The notes under the pieces: model-generated | Told to the model about the DNA's origin: nothing | Databases searched by the model: none | The model's input: the letters and a program-made list of their open reading frames with translations, nothing else | Position numbers and translations under genes: made by a program | Shown here: positions 1-7,442 of the stretch, piece after piece | Position numbering within the stretch: the first letter of the stretch is position 1 | Layout: each line of letters starts with the position of its first letter | Source: an uncultured Christensenellaceae bacterium | Lineage (GTDB): Bacteria > Bacillota > Clostridia > Christensenellales > UBA3700 | NCBI GenBank assembly: GCA_910587685.1 | Contig: CAJUMY010000013.1 | Span: 1 to 45,796 of the forward strand | Length of the DNA: 45,796 nt | Direction of reading: 5' to 3'

Positions 1-80
1 AGTTTTATATATTTTTTATCCTGCGGCTGTTCGCCGGCTTCATACGGCGTGATTCTTTCCGCCAACTTTGAAAGATACAT
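1..80 (-). CDS. HisC-like aminotransferase, N-terminal fragment
   Basis: Only the first 26 codons are inside the window; the gene continues past base 1. The start ATG is at 80-78 and is preceded by GGAGAG, a good ribosome binding site. The peptide contains the stretch ERITPYEAGEQPQ followed by KKYIKL. This resembles the N-terminus of histidinol-phosphate aminotransferases and close class I/II PLP aminotransferases, which begin with a 'PY.PGEQP' motif before the TNENP segment. The catalytic lysine region is not visible, so the exact substrate cannot be assigned. Known family role: transamination in histidine or aromatic amino acid synthesis. Confidence 0.55.
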   Translation of the reverse strand, partial: MYLSKLAERITPYEAGEQPQDKKYIK

Positions 81-177
81 CTTTTCTCTCCTATAACTAA
101 TTTACTCCGCTCTATAAAAACTCGGTATGATCGTAACGCTAATCTAGAATATTTTTATCGCTCTCTTAGAAAGCCGA

Positions 178-852
178 TCACTTCATCTCAGTCGCTATGA
201 TATACGCCTTAAGAAGAAGATAATAGATCGGACGAATAACCTCGTAACCCTTTATGAGATGCTCCGCTAAACAGTCGCCGAATAAGACGTCGCCATCGTC
301 TTCGCGTCTATAAAAATATATGCTCTTCATATTGAGCCAATCTGCATACTTCCCGGTATATTTATCCTTTTTATACCTATCTCCGCCCATTGTGAACATA
401 TCCTGAGAGTTATACGCTTCATACGCATCCAAGAACGTTTCGTCCTCGCTCACTATCAATTCTCTTAGCGCGTCGATAATGCTCTTATCCGTCGACGTAA
501 AACCGACGCCGTATTCGAATCCGTTCGCGGAATAGTCGAAGTAAAATCCCGGCGGCTTTATCCACTCTCCTCTTCGTCTCATGAACATTATCCACATATT
601 GTCGCGATAGAGAGTCTTGTCGTTCGTATATCTCGTATCGCGAGCTATTCGCGATATCGTCTTTGTCGTCTTCGGTTCAACTATCATTTCGCCGTCGACG
701 CCGAGCATATACGGCGTAAGCTCTATGACCAGCTCTTTGAGCGGTTCTATGACGTATTTGTTCGCTATGTCTTTATGCGAATTATAAAACTCTCTGTCGT
801 TCCTTATCCTGTTTTCAACAAGGAACTCGATACCTTCTTTTTTAAGCGACAT
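178..852 (-). CDS. DUF2461 domain-containing protein
   Basis: A 224-residue protein of the DUF2461 (TIGR02453) family, a widespread family of unknown biochemical role. The recognisable core is at residues 67-87, where RDTRYTNDKTLYRDN matches the family hallmark of an arginine/aspartate-rich 'RDxRFxxDKTPYK' motif. It is followed by the WIKPPGFYFDYSANGFEYGVGF region, corresponding to the 'gfYlhi...g...GgG' strand segment. Length is typical. No signal peptide or membrane segment is seen, so it is probably cytosolic. It lies 57 bp from the next minus-strand gene and could share its transcript. The family assignment is firm; the function is unknown. Confidence 0.8.
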   Translation of the reverse strand: MSLKKEGIEFLVENRIRNDREFYNSHKDIANKYVIEPLKELVIELTPYMLGVDGEMIVEPKTTKTISRIARDTRYTNDKTLYRDNMWIMFMRRRGEWIKPPGFYFDYSANGFEYGVGFTSTDKSIIDALRELIVSEDETFLDAYEAYNSQDMFTMGGDRYKKDKYTGKYADWLNMKSIYFYRREDDGDVLFGDCLAEHLIKGYEVIRPIYYLLLKAYIIATEMK

Positions 853-909
853 ATATCCTCCGACTATACGAATATCCGTTAATTCAGAATATCCGCATCA
901 TATATTATC

Positions 910-1089
910 TTAAAGTTCGTTACCGTTAATATCGCATTTCACGTATGATATCAGCTCGAAGCGAACGTGATCGCCCTCGTTTATATCCTCGGGAAGCAGC
1001 GCCAACGCCACTGTATTTTCGTTACTATCGCTTCTTAAAAGAGCATAATCTCCGCTTATCAAATCGACTCTGTAAATACTGCCGAACAT
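910..1089 (-). CDS. Small DUF3006-like protein (59 aa)
   Basis: A short gene, ATG at 1089-1087 and TAA at 912-910, preceded by AAGAAGGT at a normal ribosome-binding distance. The product begins MFGSIYRVDLISGDYALLR and continues with ALALLPEDINEGDHVRFEL. The pattern of a beta hairpin, a charged turn and a 'LP..I.EGD.v' segment resembles DUF3006, a family of small beta-barrel-like proteins. DUF3006 proteins are often found next to ComEC-type metallo-beta-lactamase-fold proteins. One such protein is encoded in this window at 36369-37577, but far away. No cysteine pair or signal peptide is present except a lone Cys near the C-terminus. Function unknown. Confidence 0.6.
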   Translation of the reverse strand: MFGSIYRVDLISGDYALLRSDSNENTVALALLPEDINEGDHVRFELISYVKCDINGNEL

Positions 1090-1155
1090 AACTACCTTCT
1101 TAAAATGATTTTAATTATTTTATCACGCGTAAGCCGAATTTGTCAACCTCGGAAA

Positions 1156-1923
1156 TCATTTCATCTTAGCTGTAAACTCTTTGCTCTTTATAGTCATTTC
1201 CGACCACGCGAGACGAAATCCCGACGATATAGCGTTCCTGAAAGAACGAATATTAGACCAAGCGCAGCAATAGAACGGAACTTTATTCCTTTCGAGAATA
1301 GCTACCGCAAGATTAGACGTGAGCGAACTCGCAACGCCCTGTCTTCTATAGTCGGGAAGAACGTCTATTCCTATCTGCCACATATTGTCGCCGTCCTGAG
1401 ACGCTCCGGCAAGACCTATCGGTTTTCCTTTATCGTAAGCTCCTAGAAGTAATACGTCGCGTTTTCCGTTTATTATTGCGTTGCTCCACGTATCTATATC
1501 ATTATAGAACTCATCGAATTCGCCCTTTTCCATAAGGCGAAGTTCGTACTTCGTCTCCTTCTTTTCAAGCGCTCTCATATCTGGCAAAAAGTATTCCGCC
1601 ATGAAGCATACCTCAAGATCGAGAGGCGACAATTTCTCGTTCAAAACGTTGATCTTAGGCGTCGAAAATATGTCGCTGAGCATATACTTTTCAACGTACT
1701 CTTTAGCTATATCGTAGCACTCGTCGCTGACGGACGCGACAACGTTATTCCCATACGTTACCAGGTCTATATCGAACGGAAGCGTCAGATATGCCCTTGC
1801 ATTTTTATTGTTTACCGATTTTACTATAACGTTCTCATCCTTAGTAAAATCTTCGATATTCGCCCCAAGATCCACTGCGGACTGACGCATTGCTTCATAA
1901 ATTATATCCTTGTTAGTCATCAT
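1156..1923 (-). CDS. GNAT family N-acetyltransferase
   Basis: A 255-residue protein. The C-terminal half (about 125-250) is a GNAT acyl-CoA-dependent acetyltransferase domain: motif A is IGIDVLPDYRRQGVAS (about 185-200), with the RRQGVA pyrophosphate-binding loop that contacts acetyl-CoA. The N-terminal 120 residues lack an obvious motif and may be a degenerate second GNAT fold, as in FR47-like or GNAT-like tandem proteins. The substrate cannot be inferred. Two in-frame ATG codons are possible at the start (1923 and 1920), and no strong ribosome binding site precedes either. No terminator is evident after it. Confidence 0.75.
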   Translation of the reverse strand: MMTNKDIIYEAMRQSAVDLGANIEDFTKDENVIVKSVNNKNARAYLTLPFDIDLVTYGNNVVASVSDECYDIAKEYVEKYMLSDIFSTPKINVLNEKLSPLDLEVCFMAEYFLPDMRALEKKETKYELRLMEKGEFDEFYNDIDTWSNAIINGKRDVLLLGAYDKGKPIGLAGASQDGDNMWQIGIDVLPDYRRQGVASSLTSNLAVAILERNKVPFYCCAWSNIRSFRNAISSGFRLAWSEMTIKSKEFTAKMK

Positions 1924-2090
1924 ATACTTTTACTTAAGAATCACACAGAACATCATAATATAAATTAATAATGAATATTATTCCTATCCGATTCTTTTAC
2001 TCTCATTGATAAATTATATTTCGCGTCTTCAAAATTTTTTTATAATTATCGTCTTTAGCGTGACGCGAATCGTCGATTAAAAATAATAAA

Positions 2091-2118
2091 AAAAGACGGA
2101 GAATGATCTCCGTCTTTT
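2091..2118 (-). terminator. Terminator of the ribosomal supercluster
   Basis: An 11-bp perfect inverted repeat (AAAAGACGGAG / CTCCGTCTTTT) with a 6-nt loop lies 15 bp past the rplQ stop. On the minus strand it is followed by a T-rich tract. This ends the long ribosomal transcription unit. Confidence 0.85.
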
Positions 2119-2132
2119 AAGATGTTAATGGA

Positions 2133-2639
2133 TCAAACAAGCTGAACGATAGCTCTTTCCGCATTGTCGCCGCGTCTTTCAGTCATCTTGATAACTCTCG
2201 TATAGCCGCCGCCCTGACCGAGTTCCTCGGCTCTCTTTGCGTACTTAGGTCCGTAAACGTTAAATACCTTCTCAACGAGCGGATGCTTAACGTCGCGGGT
2301 TCTATCGTTATATGCCGACTTGCTCTCCTTCTCCTTCTTAGGTTCCTGAAGATCGCGGAGAACGCTCATCATCTTTCTTCTTGCGGCGAGCTTTCTTACT
2401 CCGTCGTTTGTATACTCGACGGCAACCTTTTCGCCCTTAAGATTGACTTTCTCCTTTGTAGTCTTTATAGTATCGTCATACGTTCTTACTGCAAGCGTTA
2501 TCATCTTGTCAGCCAAACGTCTAACTTCCTTAGCTCTATCAACAGTTGTCTCTATCTGACCGTACCAGAGAAGCTCCGAAACCTGATTTCTCAAGATATG
2601 CATTCTCTCTTTGGTAGGTCTACCTAACTTTCTAGCCAT
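2133..2639 (-). CDS. rplQ: 50S ribosomal protein L17
   Basis: L17 of the large subunit, the last gene of the alpha operon. The N-terminal KLGRPTKERMHILRNQ and the C-terminal GGYTRVIKMTERRGDNA are the conserved ends of the family. At 168 residues it is about 45-50 residues longer than the usual 110-125. The excess sits in two places: about residues 52-80, a charged stretch including KEKVNLKGEKVAVEY, and about 97-118, which is lysine/glutamate rich. Both lie between conserved blocks, so the fold should be kept. It follows rpoA by 20 bp and precedes a strong terminator. Confidence 0.95.
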   Translation of the reverse strand: MARKLGRPTKERMHILRNQVSELLWYGQIETTVDRAKEVRRLADKMITLAVRTYDDTIKTTKEKVNLKGEKVAVEYTNDGVRKLAARRKMMSVLRDLQEPKKEKESKSAYNDRTRDVKHPLVEKVFNVYGPKYAKRAEELGQGGGYTRVIKMTERRGDNAERAIVQLV

Positions 2640-2659
2640 TGTGCTTAAAACCTCCTATA

Positions 2660-3613
2660 TTATTCGTCCTTGCTACGAAGCTCGAATCCGAGATCGTGAA
2701 TCTTCTTGATGACTTCTTCAAGAGATTTCTTACCGAGATTACGAACTTTGAGCATATCCTCTTCAGTCTTTCTTGTCAAATCCTCGACGGTGTGTATACC
2801 GGCTCTCTTGAGACAGTTATACGATCTTACCGAAAGATCCAGCTCTTCGATGCTCATTTCGAGTACTTTGTGCTGTTTCTCGTCGTCCTGACAGATAAGG
2901 ATCTCTCTGCCCTTCATATCGTCAACAAGATTGACGAACAGATTGACATGTTCTTCCATTATCTTAGCGGCAAGACTGATAACGTCTCTCGGATTGGAAG
3001 TACCGTCTGTAGTTACGTCGATAGTCAGCTTCTCATAGTCGATGCGTTGACCGACTCTGGCGCTCTCTACCTTGTAATTAGCGTTGGCAACGGGCGTGAA
3101 TATCGAATCTACCGGTATGTATCCGATAGTCTGAGTCTCGTCCTTGTTGTCCTTCGCGCTGACGTAACCTCTACCGTAACCGATAGTGATCTCCATATCG
3201 AACGAAGCTCCCTCGTCAAGAGTACATATTGTCAATTCCGGATTGAGAATCTCGATGTCCGAGCTGTGCTCGATGTCCGCAGCCTTAACTTCGCCCGGAG
3301 TGTTCTTTGAAATACGAACAACCTGTTTGAAATTCTTGTCTTCGGTGAACGCTTTGACTGCGAGTCTCTTTACGTTAAGGATGATTTCGGTTACATCCTC
3401 TCTTACTCCCGGAATTGTCGAAAATTCATGCTTAACACCTGCGATCTTTACACCTACAGGAGCTGCACCTGGGAGAGAACCCAAAAGAATCCTCCTCAAG
3501 CAGTTGCCGAGTGTTGTTCCGAAACCTCTCTCGAGAGGCTCTACTACGAAGCTGGTCTCTCTCGAGACGACAACCTCATCACATTCAATCTTTGGTGTAA
3601 TAATTTCTATCAT
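2660..3613 (-). CDS. rpoA: RNA polymerase subunit alpha
   Basis: The 317-residue alpha subunit that nucleates assembly of core RNA polymerase. The N-terminal assembly domain (about 1-230) shows the family hallmarks LERGFGTTLGNCLRRILL and PGVREDVTEIILN. The C-terminal domain (about 250-310) has LDLSVRSYNCLKRAGI and VRNLGKKSLEEVIKK, the helix-hairpin-helix fold that contacts UP elements and activators. Length is normal. It lies in the alpha operon between rpsD and rplQ with short spacing. Confidence 0.98.
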   Translation of the reverse strand: MIEIITPKIECDEVVVSRETSFVVEPLERGFGTTLGNCLRRILLGSLPGAAPVGVKIAGVKHEFSTIPGVREDVTEIILNVKRLAVKAFTEDKNFKQVVRISKNTPGEVKAADIEHSSDIEILNPELTICTLDEGASFDMEITIGYGRGYVSAKDNKDETQTIGYIPVDSIFTPVANANYKVESARVGQRIDYEKLTIDVTTDGTSNPRDVISLAAKIMEEHVNLFVNLVDDMKGREILICQDDEKQHKVLEMSIEELDLSVRSYNCLKRAGIHTVEDLTRKTEEDMLKVRNLGKKSLEEVIKKIHDLGFELRSKDE

Positions 3614-3648
3614 GAAATCAATCCCTCCTAATTATTTACGTTAGAGTC

Positions 3649-4272
3649 TTACTTCGAATACAACTCAACGATCAAGTGTTCCTCGATATTCAACTCAATG
3701 TCGGCTCTTTCCGGAAGAGAAACAACCGTAGCGGCAAGCTTCTCGTTGTCGAACGTGAGCCACTTGGGAAGTCCCTTAGGAGCGTTAGCTTTAATGTCGT
3801 CAAACATTGTCTTACTCTGCTTATTATCTTTAACTGCGACCACGTCTCCGGCCTTGATGAGATAAGAAGGGATATTGACTCTCTTTCCGTTTACGGTAAC
3901 GAGACCGTGATTGACGATCTGTCTAGCCATAGCTCTCGAAGAACCGAGACCTATTCTGTAAACTACGTTGTCGAGTCTTCTCTCGAGAAGCGCGAGCATA
4001 TTTTCACCCGTAACGCCTCTCATCTTCTCAGCCATTGTAAAGTAACCGTGGAACTGCTTCTCGCAAAGACCGTATATTCTCTTAGTCTTCTGCTTCTCTC
4101 TGAGCTGGATAGAATATCCGGTAGCCTTCTTTCTAGCCGCGCCGTGCTGGCCGGGAGGATTGGGTCTTTTATTGAACGGGCATTTCTCAGAAGTACACTT
4201 CTCGCCCTTAAGATATAACTTAGTTCCTTCTCTTCTACATAAACGACAGTCTGCACCTGTATATTTAGCCAT
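3649..4272 (-). CDS. rpsD: 30S ribosomal protein S4, zinc-binding form
   Basis: The primary 16S rRNA-binding protein of the 30S body, 207 residues. The N-terminus carries Cys9, Cys12, Cys26 and Cys31, the zinc-binding version of S4. The S4 RNA-binding domain (about 98-160) includes RLDNVVYRIGL and ARQIVNHGLVTVNG. In many bacteria S4 is the translational repressor of this operon. The leader before rpsM (5053-5220) is the natural place for such control here, which is an inference. Confidence 0.97.
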   Translation of the reverse strand: MAKYTGADCRLCRREGTKLYLKGEKCTSEKCPFNKRPNPPGQHGAARKKATGYSIQLREKQKTKRIYGLCEKQFHGYFTMAEKMRGVTGENMLALLERRLDNVVYRIGLGSSRAMARQIVNHGLVTVNGKRVNIPSYLIKAGDVVAVKDNKQSKTMFDDIKANAPKGLPKWLTFDNEKLAATVVSLPERADIELNIEEHLIVELYSK

Positions 4273-4282
4273 ACCTTACCTC

Positions 4283-4669
4283 CTATAACCTTCTGCGTTT
4301 TGGCGGACGGCAACCGTTATGAGGAATCGGCGATACGTCCTTGATAAGCGTTACTTCAAGCTCAGCAACCTGCAACGCTCTGATTGCGGATTCTCTGCCT
4401 GAACCGGGTCCTTTGACGTAAACTTCTACGCTTCTAAGTCCGCAATCTTTAGCAGCCTTAGCCGCGTCCTCCGCAACCATCTGAGCTGCGAACGGAGTGC
4501 TCTTCTTCGAGCCTCTGAGACCGAGTTTACCCGAGCTGGACCACGAAATCGTGTTACCCTGCGTGTCGGTAATAGTAACGAGGGTATTGTTGAATGAAGA
4601 CTGAATGTGTACGCAGCCTTTCTCAACGCGTTTGCTATTCTTCTTTCTTGTTTTCTTAGCAGCAGCCAT
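4283..4669 (-). CDS. rpsK: 30S ribosomal protein S11
   Basis: A small-subunit platform protein near the mRNA exit, 128 residues. The family signatures are HIQSSFNNTLVTITD near the N-terminus and the conserved C-terminus ending in PHNGCRPPKRRRL. It sits in the invariant order rpsM-rpsK-rpsD-rpoA-rplQ with 10-15 bp gaps and an AGGAGG-type ribosome binding site. A lysine-rich N-terminal stretch (about 4-15) is normal for the family. Confidence 0.98.
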   Translation of the reverse strand: MAAAKKTRKKNSKRVEKGCVHIQSSFNNTLVTITDTQGNTISWSSSGKLGLRGSKKSTPFAAQMVAEDAAKAAKDCGLRSVEVYVKGPGSGRESAIRALQVAELEVTLIKDVSPIPHNGCRPPKRRRL

Positions 4670-4683
4670 TCTCGTACCTCCTA

Positions 4684-5052
4684 TTACTTCTTCTTGCGGC
4701 TAACAGTACGCTTCGGACCTTTTCTTGTACGAGCGTTCTGCTTTGTGCTCTGACCGCGAACGGGCAATCCCTTTCTGTGTCTTACGCCTCTGTAACAACC
4801 TATCTCCATAAGTCGTTTGATGTTCAATTTTACTTCTCTTCTCAAGTCGCCCTCGACTACGAGGTGCTTCTCGATGTAATCACGAATCGCGCTGACCTGT
4901 TCCTCTGTCAAGTCTCTGACTCTGGTATCAGGATCAATCTTCGCTTCGCTAAGAATCTTGTTAGCTGTTACCCTACCTATACCGTAGATATAAGTAAGTC
5001 CAATCTCCACTCTTTTCTCTCGTGGCAAATCTACGCCAGCAATACGAGCCAT
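4684..5052 (-). CDS. rpsM: 30S ribosomal protein S13
   Basis: A small-subunit head protein that contacts the 50S and P-site tRNA, 122 residues. The start MARIAGVDLPREKR and the tail CYRGVRHRKGLPVRGQ followed by TRKGPKRT are diagnostic. It is the first gene of the alpha operon here. The preceding gene, rpmJ, lies more than 300 bp upstream, and a promoter plus structured leader fills that gap. The ATG is preceded by ATGGAGGTAA. Confidence 0.98.
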   Translation of the reverse strand: MARIAGVDLPREKRVEIGLTYIYGIGRVTANKILSEAKIDPDTRVRDLTEEQVSAIRDYIEKHLVVEGDLRREVKLNIKRLMEIGCYRGVRHRKGLPVRGQSTKQNARTRKGPKRTVSRKKK

Positions 5053-5171
5053 GAAATTACCTCCATAAAAAATGTAATGTATTTCAACACACTATTGAGA
5101 ATCACGTCCGCAAGAAGTTTGGAATGTTGCGTCGCGTTCAGCCGCTCTCATATGCGTTAAATGCGAATTAA

Positions 5172-5215
5172 ACCATACGTCCCGCGCGTACGGATTGTAC
5201 GTCAAGACATACGGT
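5172..5215 (-). promoter_or_regulatory. Structured 5' leader of the alpha operon (rpsM)
   Basis: Within the 165-nt untranslated region before rpsM, the minus-strand RNA can form a 10-bp outer stem (5215-5206 with 5181-5172) that includes two G-U pairs. Inside it is a 5-bp stem CGTAC/GTACG with loop AATCC (5201-5187). The G-U pairs would be mismatches on the opposite strand, so the fold is specific to this transcript. By position it could be an S4-responsive autoregulatory leader; that assignment is inference. Confidence 0.5.
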
Positions 5216-5226
5216 ATCGAGTATAT

Positions 5227-5255
5227 ATTTTAGCATACTTTTAATAATATCTCAA
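5227..5255 (-). promoter_or_regulatory. Promoter of the alpha operon
   Basis: The minus strand reads TTGAGA, a 17-bp spacer, then TAAAAT preceded by TGC (an extended -10). It lies in the wide rpmJ-rpsM gap and points at rpsM, with a predicted start near 5220. Confidence 0.6.
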
Positions 5256-5293
5256 CTAAATTCACGCCAAAATATAGAGAAAGTTGTCAAAAT

Positions 5294-5349
5294 CCGCATA
5301 TTCCGTAAAGAAAATGCGGGCAATGCCGCGTATATCGCGTTACATTGCC
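5294..5349 (-). terminator. Tandem hairpins after rpmJ, probable terminator
   Basis: Two consecutive inverted repeats follow rpmJ. The first (5349-5319) has arms GGCAATG/CATTGCC with an inner CGCG pair. The second (5319-5294) pairs CCGCATTTTC with GGAATATGCGG, with one mismatch. Minus-strand T-rich stretches follow each. Together they probably end or attenuate the spc-side transcript before the alpha-operon promoter. Confidence 0.55.
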
Positions 5350-5361
5350 TGACATCTTGAA

Positions 5362-5478
5362 TCAACCCTGTCTCTGCTTGTGATTCTTGTACTTGGAGCA
5401 GATGATCATTACTCTGCCGTTTCTCTTAATGACCTTACACTTGTCACACATAGGTTTTACAGACGGTCTGACTTTCAT
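5362..5478 (-). CDS. rpmJ: 50S ribosomal protein L36, zinc-binding form
   Basis: A 38-residue protein, ATG at 5478-5476 and TGA at 5364-5362. It begins MKVRPSVKPMCDKCKVIKR and ends KYKNHKQRQG. Cys11, Cys14, Cys27 and His33 form the zinc ribbon of the C+ type of L36. It binds 23S rRNA in the large subunit. It follows infA by 14 bp, the usual order. It is separated from rpsM by about 310 bp instead of the usual few tens of bases. Confidence 0.97.
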   Translation of the reverse strand: MKVRPSVKPMCDKCKVIKRNGRVMIICSKYKNHKQRQG

Positions 5479-5492
5479 TGTTTTATCCTCCA

Positions 5493-5714
5493 CTAATTCT
5501 TGTTACGCCATACGATCCTTCCCTGAGTCAGATCGTAAGGACTCATTTCAACCTTTACTGCGTCGCCCTCGAGAACTCTTATATAGTTCATGCGAAGTTT
5601 ACCCGACAAATACGCGTTAATAACGTGACCGTTACTAAGCTCAACTTTGAATCTTGCGTTCGGCAAGACTTCAATAACTCTTCCTTCAGCGTCAATTACA
5701 TCTTCTTTAGACAC
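5493..5714 (-). CDS. infA: Translation initiation factor IF-1
   Basis: A 73-residue single S1/OB-fold protein that occupies the A site of the 30S during initiation. The family pattern is clear: MSKEDVIDAEGRVIEVLPNA at the start, then FKVELSNGHVINAYLSGKLR and SPYDLTQGRIVWR. Length is standard (71-74). It lies between the KOW protein gene and rpmJ and is preceded by TGGAGG. Confidence 0.97.
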   Translation of the reverse strand: MSKEDVIDAEGRVIEVLPNARFKVELSNGHVINAYLSGKLRMNYIRVLEGDAVKVEMSPYDLTQGRIVWRNKN

Positions 5715-5732
5715 GTTATACCTCCAAAATCC

Positions 5733-6011
5733 TCAACCTTGATTCGATTCTTTCCACTGTCTCAATGCGCTCGTAAGTTCGGCATCGAATATCTGCTTGC
5801 CGGAAGCAAGTTTCGCGTGTATGCCGTCGAGCATAGCGCCGTTCCATTTCAAATGCTTTACTTTCTTTAACTTTGGCTTCTCTATAGTCCTGTATTTGCC
5901 GTCGGCTATCTTTACGTAATCTGCGGAAACCACTTCGATCACCGCATAATACGAATCTTTATCGCGACCCTTTGTAGAATAGACTATTGCGCCCACTGTC
6001 ATGTCGTTCAT
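5733..6011 (-). CDS. KOW domain RNA-binding protein (L14e-like)
   Basis: A 92-residue protein. The N-terminus (about 4-45) reads TVGAIVYSTKGRDKDSYYAV, the KOW/SH3-like motif seen in L14e/L6e-type proteins of Clostridia. This family is usually annotated as 'KOW domain-containing protein' and occurs between map and infA, exactly as here. It probably binds rRNA or a ribosome assembly intermediate, but its role is not established. The C-terminus is helical and charged. It starts 8 bp after the map stop, so the two are translated as a pair. Confidence 0.8.
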   Translation of the reverse strand: MNDMTVGAIVYSTKGRDKDSYYAVIEVVSADYVKIADGKYRTIEKPKLKKVKHLKWNGAMLDGIHAKLASGKQIFDAELTSALRQWKESNQG

Positions 6012-6019
6012 CTTACTCC

Positions 6020-6763
6020 TTACAGCGATAGAATCTCAACGCCGTTTTCCGTTACAAGAACGGTATTTTCATAATGAGCCGACGGTTTGTAGTCGGCAGT
6101 CACCACCGTCCAACCGTCGTCGAGGAGCAGTACGTCGTAATCGCCCATATTGATCATGGGCTCTATAGCAAGCGTCATACCTGCTTTGACTCTCATTCCT
6201 CTTCCGGCTTTCCCGAAATTGGGAATAGCGGGGTCTTCGTGCATTTCCCTTCCTATACCGTGACCCGTCAAAGCTCTCACGACCGAATAGCCGTTCTTCT
6301 CTGCGTAGCTCTGTATCGCGTAGCCGAGGTCTCCGAGTCTCGCGCCGTCTTTAAGACATTCGATTCCCTTAAAGAAACTCTCTCTGGTCACGTCTATAAG
6401 CCTTTGCTTTTCGGCGGATATTTCGCCGACTGCAAAAGTCCTTGCCGCGTCGCCTTGATAACCTTTATATATAGTCCCGACGTCAACGCTGATAATTTCT
6501 CCCTCAACGAGCTTCCGCTCGGAAGGAATACCGTGTACGACTTGCGCGTCTATCGACGTACATATGCTCGCAGGATATCCTTCAAAGCCCAAAAACGACG
6601 GTTTCGCGTTGTTTTTAACGATGAAGTCATATGCTAGAGCATCGAGACGTTTCGTAGTTATACCCGGCTTGATATGCTCTTCAAGATATAAAAGAAGATC
6701 TCTTACGATTGCGTTCGCTCCTCTCATGAGGACGATCTCTTCTTCCGTTTTAATTGAAATCAT
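6020..6763 (-). CDS. map: Methionine aminopeptidase type I
   Basis: Removes the N-terminal methionine of nascent proteins; a 247-residue cytosolic dinuclear metalloprotease. The pita-bread fold signatures are visible: ISVDVGTIYKGYQGDAART carries the two metal-binding aspartates, LTGHGIGREMHEDPAIPNF holds the histidine ligand, and AIEPMINMG plus the C-terminal HYENTVLVTENG give the glutamate ligands. It overlaps the end of adk by 14 bp, indicating translational coupling. The N-terminal SH3-recruiting extension of actinobacterial forms is absent. Confidence 0.97.
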   Translation of the reverse strand: MISIKTEEEIVLMRGANAIVRDLLLYLEEHIKPGITTKRLDALAYDFIVKNNAKPSFLGFEGYPASICTSIDAQVVHGIPSERKLVEGEIISVDVGTIYKGYQGDAARTFAVGEISAEKQRLIDVTRESFFKGIECLKDGARLGDLGYAIQSYAEKNGYSVVRALTGHGIGREMHEDPAIPNFGKAGRGMRVKAGMTLAIEPMINMGDYDVLLLDDGWTVVTADYKPSAHYENTVLVTENGVEILSL

Positions 6764-7373
6764 TAAGCACCTTTACAACTTCATTAAAGACTGCGGACGG
6801 TTCATTATTGCCGTCGACGCTCTTTAATATCCCTTTCGCGTTATAAAAATCTATAAGCGGCGACGTCTGCTTGTCATAGACGTCTATCCTTGCCTTTACA
6901 GTTTCGGGCTTGTCGTCGTCTCTCTGATAGAGTTTAGCTCCGCACTTGAGACAAGTATCGCCGATCCCCATACTAACGTGATAGCTCTCTCCGCAAACGC
7001 ACATTCTTCTGCCTGCGATCCTATCGACGATAATTCCGTAAGGGACGCTGATATCTAGTACTACGTCGATATCCGTTACCGTCTCGAGAGCTTCCGCCTG
7101 TTTTACCGTTCTCGGAAAGCCGTCGAGAAGAAAACCTTTTTTACAATCCTCTTCGCTCAGTCTCTCTTTCATGAGACCTATTACGACCTCGTCGGGAACG
7201 AGCATACCTTTGTCGATATAGCTCTTGGCAAGTTTACCTAGTTCGGTGCCTTCTTTGATATTTCTTCTGAGGATATCTCCCGTCGAAATATGCGGTATCG
7301 AATACTTTTCGCTTATCCTTGTAGCCTGAGTACCTTTGCCCGCTCCGGGAGCGCCTAACAATATCAATTTCAT
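6750..7373 (-). CDS. adk: Adenylate kinase
   Basis: Interconverts AMP + ATP and 2 ADP; 207 residues. The P-loop GAPGAGKGT is at 7-15, the AMP-binding segment STGDILRRNI at about 30-39 and DGFPRT at 84-89. The LID domain is the Gram-positive zinc type, with Cys125, Cys127, Cys141 and Cys144. The first pair is spaced C-x-C where the family normally has C-x2-C, a one-residue deletion. The second pair is the normal C-x2-C. The gene lies after secY, as in most Bacillota, and is coupled to map. Confidence 0.97.
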   Translation of the reverse strand: MKLILLGAPGAGKGTQATRISEKYSIPHISTGDILRRNIKEGTELGKLAKSYIDKGMLVPDEVVIGLMKERLSEEDCKKGFLLDGFPRTVKQAEALETVTDIDVVLDISVPYGIIVDRIAGRRMCVCGESYHVSMGIGDTCLKCGAKLYQRDDDKPETVKARIDVYDKQTSPLIDFYNAKGILKSVDGNNEPSAVFNEVVKVLNDFN

Positions 7374-7408
7374 AAATTTACCTCAATACAAAAATAAACA
7401 TTGCCCAT

Positions 7409-7426
7409 GGGGCGGATCTCCGCCCC
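7409..7426 (-). terminator. GC-rich hairpin between secY and adk
   Basis: A perfect 8-bp stem, GGGGCGGA / TCCGCCCC, with a 2-nt centre in the 69-bp secY-adk gap. On the minus strand it is followed, after about 10 nt, by GTTTATTTTTG. It resembles a partial terminator or an mRNA-stabilising or processing hairpin that would set adk/map levels relative to the ribosomal genes. Confidence 0.45.
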
Positions 7427-7442
7427 GTGACAATTATCTACT

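Noticed and set aside
1105..1446. A plus-strand frame opposite the GNAT gene
   Set aside because: Arg/Ser-rich antisense translation with no start signals; the GNAT motif on the minus strand is clear.
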